The notes below the pieces were generated by a model. It saw nothing but the letters and a program-made list of their open reading frames with translations, ran no database searches and had not been told where the DNA came from. A DNA stretch of 64,000 bases from Corynebacterium sp. J010B-136. GTDB taxonomy: Bacteria; Actinomycetota; Actinomycetes; Mycobacteriales; Mycobacteriaceae. The stretch spans positions 62,001-126,000 of the forward strand of contig NZ_PUGE01000004.1 of NCBI RefSeq assembly GCF_002967075.1, in the 5' to 3' direction. A program made the translations under genes and the position numbers. This document shows positions 25,629-33,925 of this stretch, one piece after another. Position 1 is the stretch's first letter. Each line of letters opens with the position of its first letter.

Positions 25629-25634
25629 AGATTA
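25629..25634 (-). promoter_or_regulatory. -10 hexamer of the DUF3068 gene, leaderless
   Basis: TAATCT on the minus strand, 7 bases before the ATG at 25621. Confidence 0.55.
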
Positions 25635-25649
25635 TCCAATTCAAATAAC

Positions 25650-25659
25650 AGGAGGTGAT
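25650..25659 (+). promoter_or_regulatory. Perfect 10-base Shine-Dalgarno sequence before an ATT codon
   Basis: AGGAGGTGAT is fully complementary to the 3' end of 16S rRNA. Eight bases after AGGAGG comes ATT at 25664, where ATG would be expected. The in-frame GTG at 25655 lies within the site itself and so is an unlikely start. Confidence 0.75.
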
Positions 25660-26746
25660 AACGATTAGTACTTTACCGCAGCATCTACCCGCTTTAGACG
25701 GCATCCGCGCGGTAGCCGCACTGGGAATCGTTGTCACCCATGTTTCCTTCCAAACCGGCACCGGCTGGGCACTGGCAGAACGCTTTGACTATTTTGTCGC
25801 AGTCTTCTTCGCGCTCTCGGCCTTTGTGCTGTGGCGCAGGCCCGTAAACCAGCACTATTACCGCAACCGCACCGCGCGCATCGCCCCTGCTTATCTGGTC
25901 TGCGTCAGCGCTGTGATTCTGCTTTTCCCCGAGGCGCGGACCATGGATATTTGGCAGATTCTCACCAACCTCACGCTGACGCAGCTGTATATCCCCGACG
26001 GGCTCGCGCCTGGGCTGACACACCTGTGGTCATTGTGCGTGGAAGTGGCCTTTTACCTCGCTCTTCCTGTGATTGCCTGGGCGATGCGCAGGCTAAGTCG
26101 CCGAGGGCGCTTAGCCGCGATTATCGGTGCCGCAGTGCTGTCCTTTGCCTGGCCGTGGCTACCTTTCGTCGCGGGTTTCGACGGCGAGGGCATTAACTTC
26201 CAAATCTGGCCACCGTCCTATATTTCGTGGTTTGCGATCGGCATGCTCGCCGCGGAATGTGAAGGCCGCGTGAAAATTCCCTCGCGCATTCGTCCTTTCG
26301 CGTGGCTGCTTGCCGCAGCCATCATGTGGGTGGCTTCGCGCGCATGGTTTGGTCCGCAAGGTTTGGTACACCCAGAACCGGCAGAGTTTAACCGCCGTAT
26401 TCTCGCTGGTGGACTATTCGCCGCATGCATCGTGGTGCCTTATGCCCTGGGGGGTCCTAGCCAGATTCTGCATAGCAGAATCTGGCAGTTTCTGGGCAAG
26501 ATTTCCTATTCCATCTTCTTATGGCACGTCGCTATCTTGGGGCTGATGTTCCCGCTCACGGGTATTCCGTTATTCTCCGGGCACTTCGCGCTGATTTTTA
26601 TCCTCACCGTCGCGTTTACCATCGCGGTTAGCTACGCCAGCTATGAACTGATTGAGGAACCCGCGCGGCTTTATTTCCGCGGCAAGAAAAGACACGCCAC
26701 AGCGGCGGCGGATAAGCCGGCAACCAAGACGGAATCACCGGCATAG
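25655..26746 (+). CDS. tmaT: Acyltransferase 3 family protein, TmaT-like
   Basis: About 360 residues with ten hydrophobic segments and the acyltransferase-3 start LPALDGIRAVAALGIVVTHV (His in the first membrane segment). The C. glutamicum counterpart in this locus, TmaT, acetylates trehalose monomycolate before export by CmpL1-type transporters; Rv0228 is the mycobacterial equivalent. The interval given begins at the first standard start, GTG 25655. The perfect Shine-Dalgarno at 25650-25659 overlaps that codon and points instead to ATT at 25664, giving a protein beginning (M)STLPQHLPALDG, which suits the family better. The 3' end overlaps the convergent aftD-like gene by 76 bases. Confidence 0.88.
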   Translation: MITISTLPQHLPALDGIRAVAALGIVVTHVSFQTGTGWALAERFDYFVAVFFALSAFVLWRRPVNQHYYRNRTARIAPAYLVCVSAVILLFPEARTMDIWQILTNLTLTQLYIPDGLAPGLTHLWSLCVEVAFYLALPVIAWAMRRLSRRGRLAAIIGAAVLSFAWPWLPFVAGFDGEGINFQIWPPSYISWFAIGMLAAECEGRVKIPSRIRPFAWLLAAAIMWVASRAWFGPQGLVHPEPAEFNRRILAGGLFAACIVVPYALGGPSQILHSRIWQFLGKISYSIFLWHVAILGLMFPLTGIPLFSGHFALIFILTVAFTIAVSYASYELIEEPARLYFRGKKRHATAAADKPATKTESPA

Positions 26747-29646
26747 CTTTCCGATGGCCACGGCGCCCTGGCCAACATCGCACCCGCAATGAGCATCAGC
26801 GCCGGCGATAAGTACGCCGGCTGAAGATTGGTCCAGCGCAACACGGCCCACACGCCGAGCGCAGCTAGGCCGAAGACCCAATTGACCGCAGCTAGAACCG
26901 CAAGACCGAGTACCCACGGCCGACCCATTTCTAATTGCGCTGGCTCACCGCGCACACGCCCTGTCCATGCGCACGCCACAAGCGTTGCGATGCCAATCGC
27001 CCCGCCAATGACAAGCCACGCGCGGTAAAAGCCATCGGCAACATGGTCCATGTGGAACTGGCCCGAAGCCCCAGCCGGAATTACAAAAGCCTGCGATGCG
27101 GCATCAATCTGCACGGGCTCTAATTCCACATCACCGAGATAGCCGCGCAGACCAGCGTTAAATGCGCGGCCGGTGTTTAAAATCCGCTCGGAATCGGCAG
27201 CCGCAATTTCAGCGCCAGTAGCTTCATAAGCCACTTGCGCATCCGTGGCAGTCAGGCTCATCCACTGCGCGCGGGTTTCCACCCGGTGCGTGCCCTTCTC
27301 CAAGGAGATGGTGTCGCCGGGGGAGTAGAGAGTGTCATCGATAAGCACTTCTGCTCTATCAGCATCTAGGGTGACGGTCATCTCGCGCGGAGCGGTGAAT
27401 TTGCGGATGATAATGCCGGTGTCGAGGAAAAGGCGCTGGAAAATAAACTGCTGCACATTCGGCGAGGTATCCGGCACCGTGACCACGCGCTCGGCTTGAG
27501 CGATTTCGGCAATGCCGACGCGCTCGGTCAACTCCACGCGGATGGTTTCGGTCGGCCCGCCAGGCACGGTAATGGTGCGCGGGGTATCGGCCTCTAACTT
27601 GGCGGTGACCTTCGCGCCGTCGGCGCCGTGGATTTCCACCTCGGTGTTGCGCGTGGCGGTCAGCGTGATTTCGGGCGTAGGAAAATCGCCGTCAAGCTGT
27701 AACCAGCCGGTGTGTCCCGGTGCTGGCCACCAGGCGGTTTCGGGGTTGCCATCGGCGGCAGCGGTCAGAGAGCGCGCCGGGTTGGCGCCGCCAAAGGCAG
27801 AAGCATTGCTTGCCGATGACACCGCCGACAACCTCACATCCCCCTCCCTCACGGTGGTCAGCGGCCCAGCGCTGGGGTAATCGCGCGCGGCGTTGTTGGA
27901 GGTAGATTCGTCCCCTTCGGCCAACTGCGCGCTGGATGCGCCATCGAGTGTGCCGAAGTTCCTGTCCACCAGCGCTGGAGTATCGGTGACGATGTCGGCG
28001 TTGTCTTTGACTAGTTGACGCGGGCCGGGAGTACCCAGCATGTCGAGCAGAGCGAGGATTTCCCCGCCGCCAGCAACGGTGGTGGGCTGGTTGTCGGCGA
28101 TGAGCATGTCGGGTTGCTCGTCCAGGAGCACCACGTCGACCTCGCCGAAGGTATGCACGGTACCGCGAAGTTCCTCCGGGTCGAACTCAGTAAAGGAATT
28201 CTCCAAGTCATGGCGGTAGACAACCACGCCGATTCCCAGGCGCTGCAAGGACTTGGCGCCCTGGGCGGGGTCGTAGCGCAAGATGTCCATGATGCCGTCG
28301 AGCCCGCGGATGGCCTCGGCGGGAATCAGCGGGATGGCGTCGCGGAAAGCCAGCGGGGTATCCACAAGCGGTTGGGCTGGTTCATCGCGGGTCCAGCCCC
28401 AGTCTTGGCGGGCAAAAGAAGTCTGCGGAGCAATCAGCGTGCGGGTATCTTGCGCGTTTTTGTTGATAAAGTCGGCGGCTTCCTGCCAGTACTGCGGCAC
28501 CTCTTCATAGGCGCCTTTAGGCAAAAGCCGGCCTGTCCAAGCAGGCGCGGTGCTGGTGAGCACCACCAAAACCACTAACGTGGCGGCAGCCATACGACGG
28601 GTAGCAAGCTTGTGCGCTGCGACCGCCACCCCGAGTGCCAAGGGCAAGCGCACCAGGGGGTCGAATTTGTGCAGGTTGCGCATAAAGGCGCCAGCGCCAT
28701 CGAGGAAATCGAGGTAAACACCTAAGTGCGTGCCCATGACGGCGATGCCGATGAGCAACATCGCGGTCCACACTTTGGGAAGGCGGGTTAGCCCTGCCAA
28801 GCCCACTGCAGCGACCGCGCAGGTGGCGAGGACAAAAAGCGGCTCGGTGGTGAGAAGGGAACCGGCTTGGCGTTCGGTTTCGACAAACGTGGACCAGCTG
28901 GTGGCACCACGCAGCAGCTCCGGCAGGTTCAACCAGCGCGTGGTTACATAAGCAGATTCAATATAGTCCGTAAAAGCAGGTGCGTATGTGCCCAGGATGA
29001 GCAGCGGGCCGATCCACCAGGCGCTGACCAGCGCGCAGCCGATAAGCCACAGGCCGAGGGCTTTGAATTGTTTGCGGTACAACAACACGATGGCCGCGGG
29101 GACACACGCGGCTAATGTCGCGGTGGCATTAATCGCGCCCATACACGCCACCGGAACGACGGCAGCAGCAATGTGCCGCCACGAGATGCGCTGCACCAGA
29201 AACGGCGCCACCACCCAGGGCGCGAGCATGACCGGCCAAGTCTCCGAAGAAATCGCCGTCAATGTCGTTAACGCACGCGGGCTCAGCGCATAGACGAAAC
29301 CGCCGAGTACCAGCCAGGCAGGGGAAAGAGTGACAACTTTGCGGGCAAGGACAACAAAGCCCGAATAGCCCACGCCCAGCACAATTGTCCACCACAGACG
29401 CTGAGCTACCCAGTCGGGGAGAAAATCCGTAAAGAGGAAAAAGGCACCTTGTGGAAACAGGTAGCCATAGGCCTGGTTTTGTAACTGGCCAAGAGGAAAA
29501 TTATCAGAGTAGACAGAAAAAGCGCCGGCTAAAAAGCCTAAAGGATCGGCGCTCAAATCATGTTTGGTATCCGCAGCAATCAGCCCGAAAGGCTGCGCAA
29601 AAGCTAAAACGGCACAGATTACCCACCCGATAGCGTGGACATACAA
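26671..29646 (-). CDS. aftD: AftD-like arabinofuranosyltransferase (DUF3367)
   Basis: 991 residues: an N-terminal GT-C membrane half with about ten to twelve helices, the early acidic loop LIAADTKHDL with Asp, a long extracytoplasmic part with a discoidin/F5-8-like stretch (NPETAWWPAPGHTGWLQL), and C-terminal membrane helices. AftD adds alpha-1,3-arabinofuranose branches to arabinogalactan and lipoarabinomannan using decaprenyl-phosphoarabinose. The mycobacterial protein is about 1400 residues, so this is the shorter corynebacterial form. TTG at 29646 follows directly after the stop of the DUF2613 gene, an arrangement shared with Rv0236A-Rv0236c. The start codon is uncertain because no other in-frame start precedes a stop. 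Confidence 0.85.
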   Translation of the reverse strand: MYVHAIGWVICAVLAFAQPFGLIAADTKHDLSADPLGFLAGAFSVYSDNFPLGQLQNQAYGYLFPQGAFFLFTDFLPDWVAQRLWWTIVLGVGYSGFVVLARKVVTLSPAWLVLGGFVYALSPRALTTLTAISSETWPVMLAPWVVAPFLVQRISWRHIAAAVVPVACMGAINATATLAACVPAAIVLLYRKQFKALGLWLIGCALVSAWWIGPLLILGTYAPAFTDYIESAYVTTRWLNLPELLRGATSWSTFVETERQAGSLLTTEPLFVLATCAVAAVGLAGLTRLPKVWTAMLLIGIAVMGTHLGVYLDFLDGAGAFMRNLHKFDPLVRLPLALGVAVAAHKLATRRMAAATLVVLVVLTSTAPAWTGRLLPKGAYEEVPQYWQEAADFINKNAQDTRTLIAPQTSFARQDWGWTRDEPAQPLVDTPLAFRDAIPLIPAEAIRGLDGIMDILRYDPAQGAKSLQRLGIGVVVYRHDLENSFTEFDPEELRGTVHTFGEVDVVLLDEQPDMLIADNQPTTVAGGGEILALLDMLGTPGPRQLVKDNADIVTDTPALVDRNFGTLDGASSAQLAEGDESTSNNAARDYPSAGPLTTVREGDVRLSAVSSASNASAFGGANPARSLTAAADGNPETAWWPAPGHTGWLQLDGDFPTPEITLTATRNTEVEIHGADGAKVTAKLEADTPRTITVPGGPTETIRVELTERVGIAEIAQAERVVTVPDTSPNVQQFIFQRLFLDTGIIIRKFTAPREMTVTLDADRAEVLIDDTLYSPGDTISLEKGTHRVETRAQWMSLTATDAQVAYEATGAEIAAADSERILNTGRAFNAGLRGYLGDVELEPVQIDAASQAFVIPAGASGQFHMDHVADGFYRAWLVIGGAIGIATLVACAWTGRVRGEPAQLEMGRPWVLGLAVLAAVNWVFGLAALGVWAVLRWTNLQPAYLSPALMLIAGAMLARAPWPSESYAGDSVLVAGLSAAAVACLFLPRK

Positions 29647-29820
29647 CTATCCGCGGGATCCGTATTCAGGGCTGCCCATCACGGCTTCATCGGCAGGCAC
29701 TGCATGCGACGATGGCACCGAATCCTGCCCGGAGAACTGTGCCACCCCAATGATGGTAATAATCCCCAAGGCAATACCCACGACAACAGAGCCGAGGGCG
29801 GGGCCGAAAGTGCGAGGCAT
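29647..29820 (-). CDS. DUF2613 small membrane protein
   Basis: 57 residues starting MPRTFGPALGSVVVGIALG: one membrane helix of about 20 residues followed by a short polar tail outside the membrane. It corresponds to Rv0236A, always found immediately before aftD; function unknown. Its TAG stop touches the TTG start of aftD, so the two are coupled. AAGGAA stands upstream of the ATG, over the stop of the stress-protein gene. Confidence 0.8.
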   Translation of the reverse strand: MPRTFGPALGSVVVGIALGIITIIGVAQFSGQDSVPSSHAVPADEAVMGSPEYGSRG

Positions 29821-29835
29821 ATTTTCTACAATTCC

Positions 29836-30339
29836 TTAGTCGAAGTATTCGGGGGCATCGTCTTCATCATCTTTTTCCGGCGGGACAATAAAGACCGGGC
29901 GGCCAGCATGACGCACAATGTGCTCCGCCGTGGAATTATTCCACCAGCCACGAAAACCCTTCAAAGCGCGGGTACCAGTGACAATAATATCAACATCTAA
30001 CTCGTCAGCGGCGTCCACGATAGCAGAAGCGATGGTTGTTGCTGACTCTACTAAATGCGCACGTCCAGCAAGACCTAAATCCTCAGCGACTTTCACACCT
30101 TCGCGGCAAATCGCTAGAGCCTCTTCATATGCTGGGTCATCTTCGACCGCCTCGGTGTCCATGGCGGCTTGTTGCAGGCCCGTGCGCGTCACCACGCGTG
30201 CTGCTTGGCGCGCCACGGGCTCCCAGGCAGTTAAGATTTCCACCGTTCCAGGTTGCAAGAAACGCGCAGCGTATTCCATGGCGCGCGCGGCTCTATCGGA
30301 GCCGTCGTAGGCAATGAGCATGGTCTGTGCATTATTCAT
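29836..30339 (-). CDS. Universal stress protein family
   Basis: 167 residues with a single Usp domain: MLIAYDGSDRAARAMEYAA at the N-terminus and IIVTGTRALKGFRGWWNNSTAEHIVRHAGRPVFIV at the C-terminus, in which the usual ATP-loop GxxG-9x-G(S/T) is recognisable but loose (GTRALKG then NNST). It ends in an acidic tail. It starts the run that continues into DUF2613 and aftD. TACAAT ends 7 bases before the ATG at 30339, so it is probably leaderless; a start further upstream is open but unsupported. Confidence 0.88.
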   Translation of the reverse strand: MNNAQTMLIAYDGSDRAARAMEYAARFLQPGTVEILTAWEPVARQAARVVTRTGLQQAAMDTEAVEDDPAYEEALAICREGVKVAEDLGLAGRAHLVESATTIASAIVDAADELDVDIIVTGTRALKGFRGWWNNSTAEHIVRHAGRPVFIVPPEKDDEDDAPEYFD

Positions 30340-30346
30340 ATCGACA

Positions 30347-30352
30347 ATTGTA
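30347..30352 (-). promoter_or_regulatory. -10 hexamer of the universal stress protein gene
   Basis: TACAAT on the minus strand, 7 bases before the ATG at 30339. Confidence 0.5.
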
Positions 30353-30400
30353 ACCATGCCATTAGCCAAAATGGGGTGAGTGCGGCACACTAGGAAATCG

Positions 30401-31468
30401 ATGAAAAGGTTTGTTGGATTAATTCTCGCGGCAAGCATGCTTGCTGGCTGCGCCGCGCCTGTCGATGACACCCCCGCCCCAACCCCGACCAGCACCACCA
30501 CCTCGACAACGCCGACAACGACGACAAGTACGCCCAAGCCAGAGGTAGATGTGCGCGAACAAGTAGCCCGCATGCTCATGCCGGGTGTGGTCAATTACGC
30601 CGATGCTAAAGCCAAACTCCAAGCCGGCGTCGGCGGGATTTTCATTACCAGTTGGGCCGATCCGAACCTGCTCTATCAAATCGAGGGGTTGCGGGAAGAA
30701 ATCGGCCGGCCTTTTGATGTTTCCATTGATTTTGAAGGCGGACGCGTGCAGCGCTTTTCTGAGATTTTAGGCGCACACCCTTCCCCCCGTGAACTAGCTG
30801 CAACAATGAGCATTGAGCAGGTAGAGGCCAAAGCGTATGAAATCGGTAAAAGCCTGCGAGCGTACGGCATCACGGTGGATTTCGCGCCGGTCATTGACGT
30901 TGATGGCGGCGGATTGGAAGTTGTCGGAGACCGCTCCTTTTCCCAAGACCCGCACCTTGCGGGTGATTATGGCGCGGCCTTTGCCCGCGGTCTGCAAAGC
31001 GCCGGGGTGCAAGCTGTCTTTAAGCACTACCCCGGCCATGGACATGCCTCAGGCGATACGCACCTGGGTGAGGCAATCACCCCGCCGTTGTCGCAACTTT
31101 TTCAACATGACCTGATTCCTTTTAAGGAAGCTTTCGCCCAGGCTCCCGATGCCGCGGTGATGGTTGGACACATGGTGGTGCCAGGGCTTGGTGATGGCAT
31201 AACCCCTGCCAGCTTAAACAATCACGCTTACGGGCTTTTGCGTAACCACCATCAATTCCATGGCACGGCGTATACCGACGATCTCACCGGTATGGCCGCG
31301 ATTTCCAATACGATGAGCATTGAACAAGCAGTCCCCGCGGCGCTGGCGGCAGGTGCTGACCAGGCACTATGGTCATCGGCAAGCAATATTGATGCGGTCA
31401 TTGAGGCCTGCGTCCAGGCCGTGGAGTCTGGGCAGATTCCCCGCTCACGCCTGCCACAGGTTGGATAG
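30401..31468 (+). CDS. Lipoprotein beta-N-acetylhexosaminidase, LpqI-like (GH3)
   Basis: 355 residues. A lipoprotein signal ends in the lipobox LAGC with Cys17, followed by a Pro/Thr-rich linker, then a glycoside hydrolase 3 domain: SIDFEGGRVQRF, the family signature KHYPGHGHASGDTH and the nucleophile region TDDLTGM. NagZ/LpqI enzymes cleave N-acetylglucosamine from muropeptides; the lipid anchor puts this one on the outer face of the membrane. It is divergent from the stress-protein/aftD run, as lpqI is beside Rv0236c. ATG at 30401 has AGGAA just upstream; a GTG at 30380 is also in frame. Confidence 0.9.
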   Translation: MKRFVGLILAASMLAGCAAPVDDTPAPTPTSTTTSTTPTTTTSTPKPEVDVREQVARMLMPGVVNYADAKAKLQAGVGGIFITSWADPNLLYQIEGLREEIGRPFDVSIDFEGGRVQRFSEILGAHPSPRELAATMSIEQVEAKAYEIGKSLRAYGITVDFAPVIDVDGGGLEVVGDRSFSQDPHLAGDYGAAFARGLQSAGVQAVFKHYPGHGHASGDTHLGEAITPPLSQLFQHDLIPFKEAFAQAPDAAVMVGHMVVPGLGDGITPASLNNHAYGLLRNHHQFHGTAYTDDLTGMAAISNTMSIEQAVPAALAAGADQALWSSASNIDAVIEACVQAVESGQIPRSRLPQVG

Positions 31469-31483
31469 CGTGTAATAACGCAT

Positions 31484-31489
31484 TACCCT
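31484..31489 (+). promoter_or_regulatory. -10 hexamer of the VanW gene
   Basis: TACCCT, 7 bases before the GTG at 31497, with no Shine-Dalgarno sequence. Confidence 0.5.
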
Positions 31490-31496
31490 AAGATCT

Positions 31497-33179
31497 GTGA
31501 ATAAAGCTGGTACAGGGAAAAAGTGGGCCATTATCGCCGGGCTCCTCGTGGGCCTTTTGGTGATCTTGGGCGTTGCCTACGCACTGGATGTTGTCAGTGG
31601 CAAGGGCAAACTTCCACGCAAGACGTCAGTCGGCGGCGTGGATATTTCGCGCATGGAGCCGCAGGCTGCCATCGACAAGCTAGAAAGCGAACTCGGCGGC
31701 GCTACCTCCCAGTCTGTGACCGTGACGGCGGGAGAGCGCGAGGCACAATTTATCCCTGAGCAGGCCGGCATGTCGCTGGATTTTGCTGCCGCGGTGGACT
31801 CGATTCCTGAAGCTTCGATGAACCCCTTTGCCCGCTTGGCAGCGTTTTTCGGCGGACCCCAAGAAATTGATGTCGATGCCGATATTGAACCAACTGCCCT
31901 AGAGCCTGTGCTGAACCGCCTGAGCAATGAGCTTTCTTTCGATGCCACCGATGGCCAAGTCGCCATTGAAGAAGGCGAGGTCAAGACCGTTGATGCCAAG
32001 CTTGGCCAAAGCGTTGACCGCGGCCAGCTGGAGGAGAAAGTCACCAGTGATTGGCTTGACCCGAAGGGCGTTGAGGTCGAGCCAGAAGACGTGCAGCCGG
32101 TCATTGACCAGGACAAGGTCGATGAATTCGCCGCAGGTCCAGCCAAGGCCGCACTCAACGGCGACTTGGAGCTCAAGGGGCGCGAAGATGTCACCGCAAG
32201 CTTGGATAAACAGGCTATTTCCAGCTTTGTTGGGGTCAAGAAGGAGGGAGAAAACCTCCAGCTAGACATTGATGTGGAGCGCGCACAAGAGCTTTTCGAT
32301 GCCACCTTGGCTGATACTGAAACCGAAATGCAAAATGCGCAGATTTCCTTTGCCTCTGGGGCTATGCAGGTCACCCCGCATTCCGATGGCGAAGTGATCG
32401 ACTGGGAGACCACCCTGCGCGATTTTGATATGCGCGTTTTAGGCGAAGAGCCTCGTAAGTGGGATGCGGCCTATGAGGATGAGCCGGCAGAATTTACTAC
32501 TGAAGACGCAGAAAATGCCTCCTTTGATGAGGTCGTCGGCGAGTTTACAACTTCGGGTTACTCGGCTGCCTCTGGCCGCAATATTGAGCTGACCGCGCAA
32601 ATGGTCAACGGTGCGGTTATTTCTCCGGGCGATACCTTCTCTTTGAACGGCTACACCGGTCCCCGCGGTGCAGCCCAGGGCTTTGTGGAATCCGGCATCA
32701 TTATTGACGGCCACGCAGGCACTGCTGTCGGCGGCGGCATTTCACAGTTTGCGACTACCTTGTACAACGCTTCCTACTTCGCCGGCATGACCGATGTTGC
32801 GCACACCCCGCACTCCTACTACATCTCCCGTTACCCAGCGGGCCGTGAAGCCACGGTGTACGAAGGTGCGATTGACCTGCAGTTCAAGAATGATTCGCAG
32901 TACCCTGTGCAGATTCAAACCAGCTTTGGCGGCGGCAACGTGACCGTGAAATTGATGGGTGTGAAGACTGTAGATGTGGAATCTGTTAACAATGGCCGCT
33001 GGGCACAAACCTCGCCGCACCGGATTCAATTATCCGGCAGCGATTGTGCGCCTTCTTCAGGTGCGCCTGGATTTACGACGTCCGATACTCGCATCATCCG
33101 GGATTTGAGCGGGAATGAAATCAACCGCGAGACAGTAACCACCGTCTATGATCCCCAGCCGATTGTGACCTGCAGCTAG
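31497..33179 (+). CDS. VanW-family envelope protein with repeated N-terminal domains
   Basis: 560 residues: a membrane anchor near residues 10-32, two related peptidoglycan-binding-type regions (YkuD/VanW-associated PG_binding_4-like, GVDISRMEPQAAIDKL and a later copy), then a VanW domain with EFTTSGYSAASGRNIELTAQ, SPGDTFSLNGYTGPR and GGGISQFATTLYNASYFAG. Function is not defined, though the family is linked to cell-wall maintenance. GTG at 31497 follows TACCCT by 7 bases, so it is probably leaderless. A tRNA gene on the other strand ends 8 bases after its stop. Confidence 0.9.
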   Translation: MNKAGTGKKWAIIAGLLVGLLVILGVAYALDVVSGKGKLPRKTSVGGVDISRMEPQAAIDKLESELGGATSQSVTVTAGEREAQFIPEQAGMSLDFAAAVDSIPEASMNPFARLAAFFGGPQEIDVDADIEPTALEPVLNRLSNELSFDATDGQVAIEEGEVKTVDAKLGQSVDRGQLEEKVTSDWLDPKGVEVEPEDVQPVIDQDKVDEFAAGPAKAALNGDLELKGREDVTASLDKQAISSFVGVKKEGENLQLDIDVERAQELFDATLADTETEMQNAQISFASGAMQVTPHSDGEVIDWETTLRDFDMRVLGEEPRKWDAAYEDEPAEFTTEDAENASFDEVVGEFTTSGYSAASGRNIELTAQMVNGAVISPGDTFSLNGYTGPRGAAQGFVESGIIIDGHAGTAVGGGISQFATTLYNASYFAGMTDVAHTPHSYYISRYPAGREATVYEGAIDLQFKNDSQYPVQIQTSFGGGNVTVKLMGVKTVDVESVNNGRWAQTSPHRIQLSGSDCAPSSGAPGFTTSDTRIIRDLSGNEINRETVTTVYDPQPIVTCS

Positions 33180-33186
33180 GTTAAAA

Positions 33187-33260
33187 TGGAGCCGGCGACG
33201 AGAATCGAACTCGCACTCTCAGCTTGGGAAGCTGATGTTCTACCACTAAACTACGCCGGC
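33187..33260 (-). tRNA. tRNA-Gly (anticodon CCC)
   Basis: On the minus strand the acceptor GCCGGCG pairs with CGCCGGC near the 3' end, followed by T and an encoded CCA. The D arm has AGTGGTAGA, the T arm GAGTTCGATTCTC, and the anticodon loop TTCCCAA gives CCC (plus-strand bases 33226-33228), reading GGG. It is next to dcd, as glyU is in mycobacteria. Confidence 0.95.
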
Positions 33261-33319
33261 GCGTAACAAAATATAAGTGTACACCGAGGAATTAAGCCTC
33301 AGAAACTTGGAGGGTCATT

Positions 33320-33883
33320 GTGCTTCTATCCGACAAGGATATCCGCGCTGCCATTGAAGCTGGACGCCTAGGCATTGAGCCTTTTGAGCCGGAGCTTATC
33401 CAACCGTCGAGCGTGGATGTGCGCATCGACAAGTACTTCCGGGTTTTTAATAACTCGAAGTACACCCACATCGACCCTAAGCGCGACATGCCTGATTTGA
33501 CCACTGAGGTCGAAGTACCTGAGGGCGAATCTTTCGTGCTGCACCCTGGTGAGTTTGTACTCGCTGCCACCTTGGAGAAGTTCACCCTGCCGAATGACCT
33601 GGCGGGCCGTCTGGAAGGTAAATCTTCCCTTGGCCGACTGGGCCTTTTGACCCACTCCACCGCGGGCTTTATCGACCCCGGTTTTTCTGGGCATATCACT
33701 TTGGAGCTTTCCAACGTGGCAAACTTGCCGATCACCTTGTGGCCGGGCATGAAGGTTGGCCAGATGGCGATGTTCATGATGAGCTCGCCGGCTGAAGTTC
33801 CTTATGGCTCCGGCGCTTTGGGCTCGAAGTACCAAGGTCAGCGCGGCCCCACCCCGTCGAAGTCCTACCTGAATTTTCAATAG
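33320..33883 (+). CDS. dcd: dCTP deaminase
   Basis: 187 residues. Deaminates dCTP in the pathway to dTMP; the mycobacterial enzyme also removes pyrophosphate to give dUMP directly. Family motifs: [11 protein letters not shown] near residue 28, [15 protein letters not shown] (catalytic Arg and Ser region), [19 protein letters not shown] with the catalytic Glu. GTG at 33320 has GGAGG seven bases before it. It is followed by a UDP-glucose dehydrogenase gene, the same pair as Rv0321-Rv0322. Confidence 0.95.
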   Translation: MLLSDKDIRAAIEAGRLGIEPFEPELIQPSSVDVRIDKYFRVFNNSKYTHIDPKRDMPDLTTEVEVPEGESFVLHPGEFVLAATLEKFTLPNDLAGRLEGKSSLGRLGLLTHSTAGFIDPGFSGHITLELSNVANLPITLWPGMKVGQMAMFMMSSPAEVPYGSGALGSKYQGQRGPTPSKSYLNFQ

Positions 33884-33925
33884 ATTTAATCGTGGGTTCA
33901 ACTTGGACCACTAGGCTGTGCAATT

